This document shows positions 50,224-50,457 of a stretch of DNA of 50,457 nucleotides, piece after piece; position 1 is the stretch's first letter, and each line of letters opens with the position of its first letter. Below the pieces are notes generated by a model. The model was not told where the DNA came from. It worked only from the letters and a program-made list of their open reading frames with translations, and ran no database searches. The DNA is from Actinomycetota bacterium (GTDB taxonomy: Bacteria > Actinomycetota > Acidimicrobiia > Spongiisociales > UBA5794): the NCBI GenBank assembly GCA_013151445.1, contig JAADIG010000154.1, positions 1-50,457 on the forward strand, in the 5' to 3' direction. The position numbers and the translations under genes were made by a program.

Positions 50224-50457
50224 ATGCGTATTGGAGCGAACGCTCTTTCGAGTTCATCGAGAGCGTCTATGAGCCGCCTGGCTACGGTATTATTTGCCGT
50301 CATGCTTGTTGGCTTACTTACTTTGAGTGGCTCGCGAGCCGCTTTTTCGGATACCACGAGCAACACGAACAACAGCCTTTCCACCGGAACGGTCACGTTG
50401 GTCGATGACGATACTGGCCTCGCCATGTTCTCCGTCACCGATATGGCGCCGTTGGAT
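50224..50457 (+). CDS. Start of a CalY/TasA-like exported fibre protein (cut by window end)
   Basis: The first 78 residues of a protein that runs out of the window. AGGAG six bases before ATG 50224 supports the start. A signal sequence with hydrophobic core LATVLFAVMLVGLLTLSG is followed by AAFSDTTSNTNNSLSTGTV and TLVDDDTGLAMFSVTDMAP. This arrangement, a cleavage region then AFSD/T, a beta-strand and D-rich GxAxFxVxxMxPxD, matches the camelysin/TasA family that needs a SipW-type signal peptidase. Members form fibres or act as coat-associated exported proteins. The rest of the gene and any sipW partner lie beyond the window. Confidence 0.72.
   Translation, partial: MRIGANALSSSSRASMSRLATVLFAVMLVGLLTLSGSRAAFSDTTSNTNNSLSTGTVTLVDDDTGLAMFSVTDMAPLD

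Overview
The window reads as a chromosomal segment of a high-GC Gram-positive bacterium (Actinomycetota). An Acidimicrobiia-like lineage is my best guess, but nothing in the window proves the class. The basis is high GC with frequent GTG starts, DUF2510 and DUF4328 proteins, a caa3-type oxidase operon with separate ctaE, ctaF and ctaG, P/T-rich linkers, LCP-family proteins, and many ATGA/TAATG start-stop overlaps. Flagellar genes show it is (or recently was) motile. A complete tRNA-Sec gene shows selenocysteine coding. No transposase, integrase, CRISPR array or rRNA gene was found.

Layout. 1-2.7 kb: the tail of a truncated gene, a VWA lipoprotein and a flavin-binding PNPOx-like protein. 2.7-7.8 kb: a scattered late-flagellar island with two FlbD-like proteins, two FlgN-like chaperones, an FlgL lacking its N-terminal part, and a degenerate GGDEF protein, with FliA (sigma-28)-like promoters in front of most of them. 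7.8-11.2 kb: a CBS-pair protein, a ferredoxin, a response regulator with its histidine kinase, tRNA-Sec and a membrane-anchored XRE protein. 11.3-18.4 kb: a TauE/SafE transporter coupled to an NAD-type malic enzyme, then ctaC-ctaD-ctaE-ctaF-ctaG for a caa3 terminal oxidase. 18.5-25.8 kb: a membrane protein and a four-gene run (YyaL-type thioredoxin protein, acidic-repeat membrane protein, degenerate BY-kinase/LCP fusion, second membrane protein). The two membrane proteins on either side of the fusion share a homologous extracellular domain. This is the best candidate for an undescribed system.

25.8-30.1 kb: a structured intergenic region with four DnaA-box-like 9-mers and four TTGTGAA heptamers, a sigma-70 family gene with a clear terminator, and a HerA-like ATPase. 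30.2-33.9 kb: a LOG-like protein, a zinc-ribbon DUF4328 protein, two small membrane proteins and manC. 33.9-38.3 kb: nadA-nadB-nadC with start-stop overlaps, a consensus-like promoter overlapped by a 17-bp palindrome, and nrtR immediately upstream. 38.4-42.5 kb: a ClC transporter with CBS and RCK_C domains, a tail-anchored beta-solenoid-like protein and a HAD 5'-nucleotidase. 42.6-46.6 kb: FadR-type regulator, alkyl-DHAP-synthase-like flavoprotein and GlpD, overlapping, with a TGGTNNNACCA operator. 46.6-50.5 kb: a DsbA-family protein, a propeller-like lipoprotein, an M20 peptidase, a small protein and the start of a CalY/TasA-like exported protein.

Functional themes: late flagellar assembly, energy metabolism (malic enzyme, caa3 oxidase, NAD synthesis), and envelope or lipid building (LCP fusion, ManC, ether-lipid-like operon). 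Starts were chosen from Shine-Dalgarno spacing or overlap with the upstream gene. All family names come from reading motifs; no database search was run.
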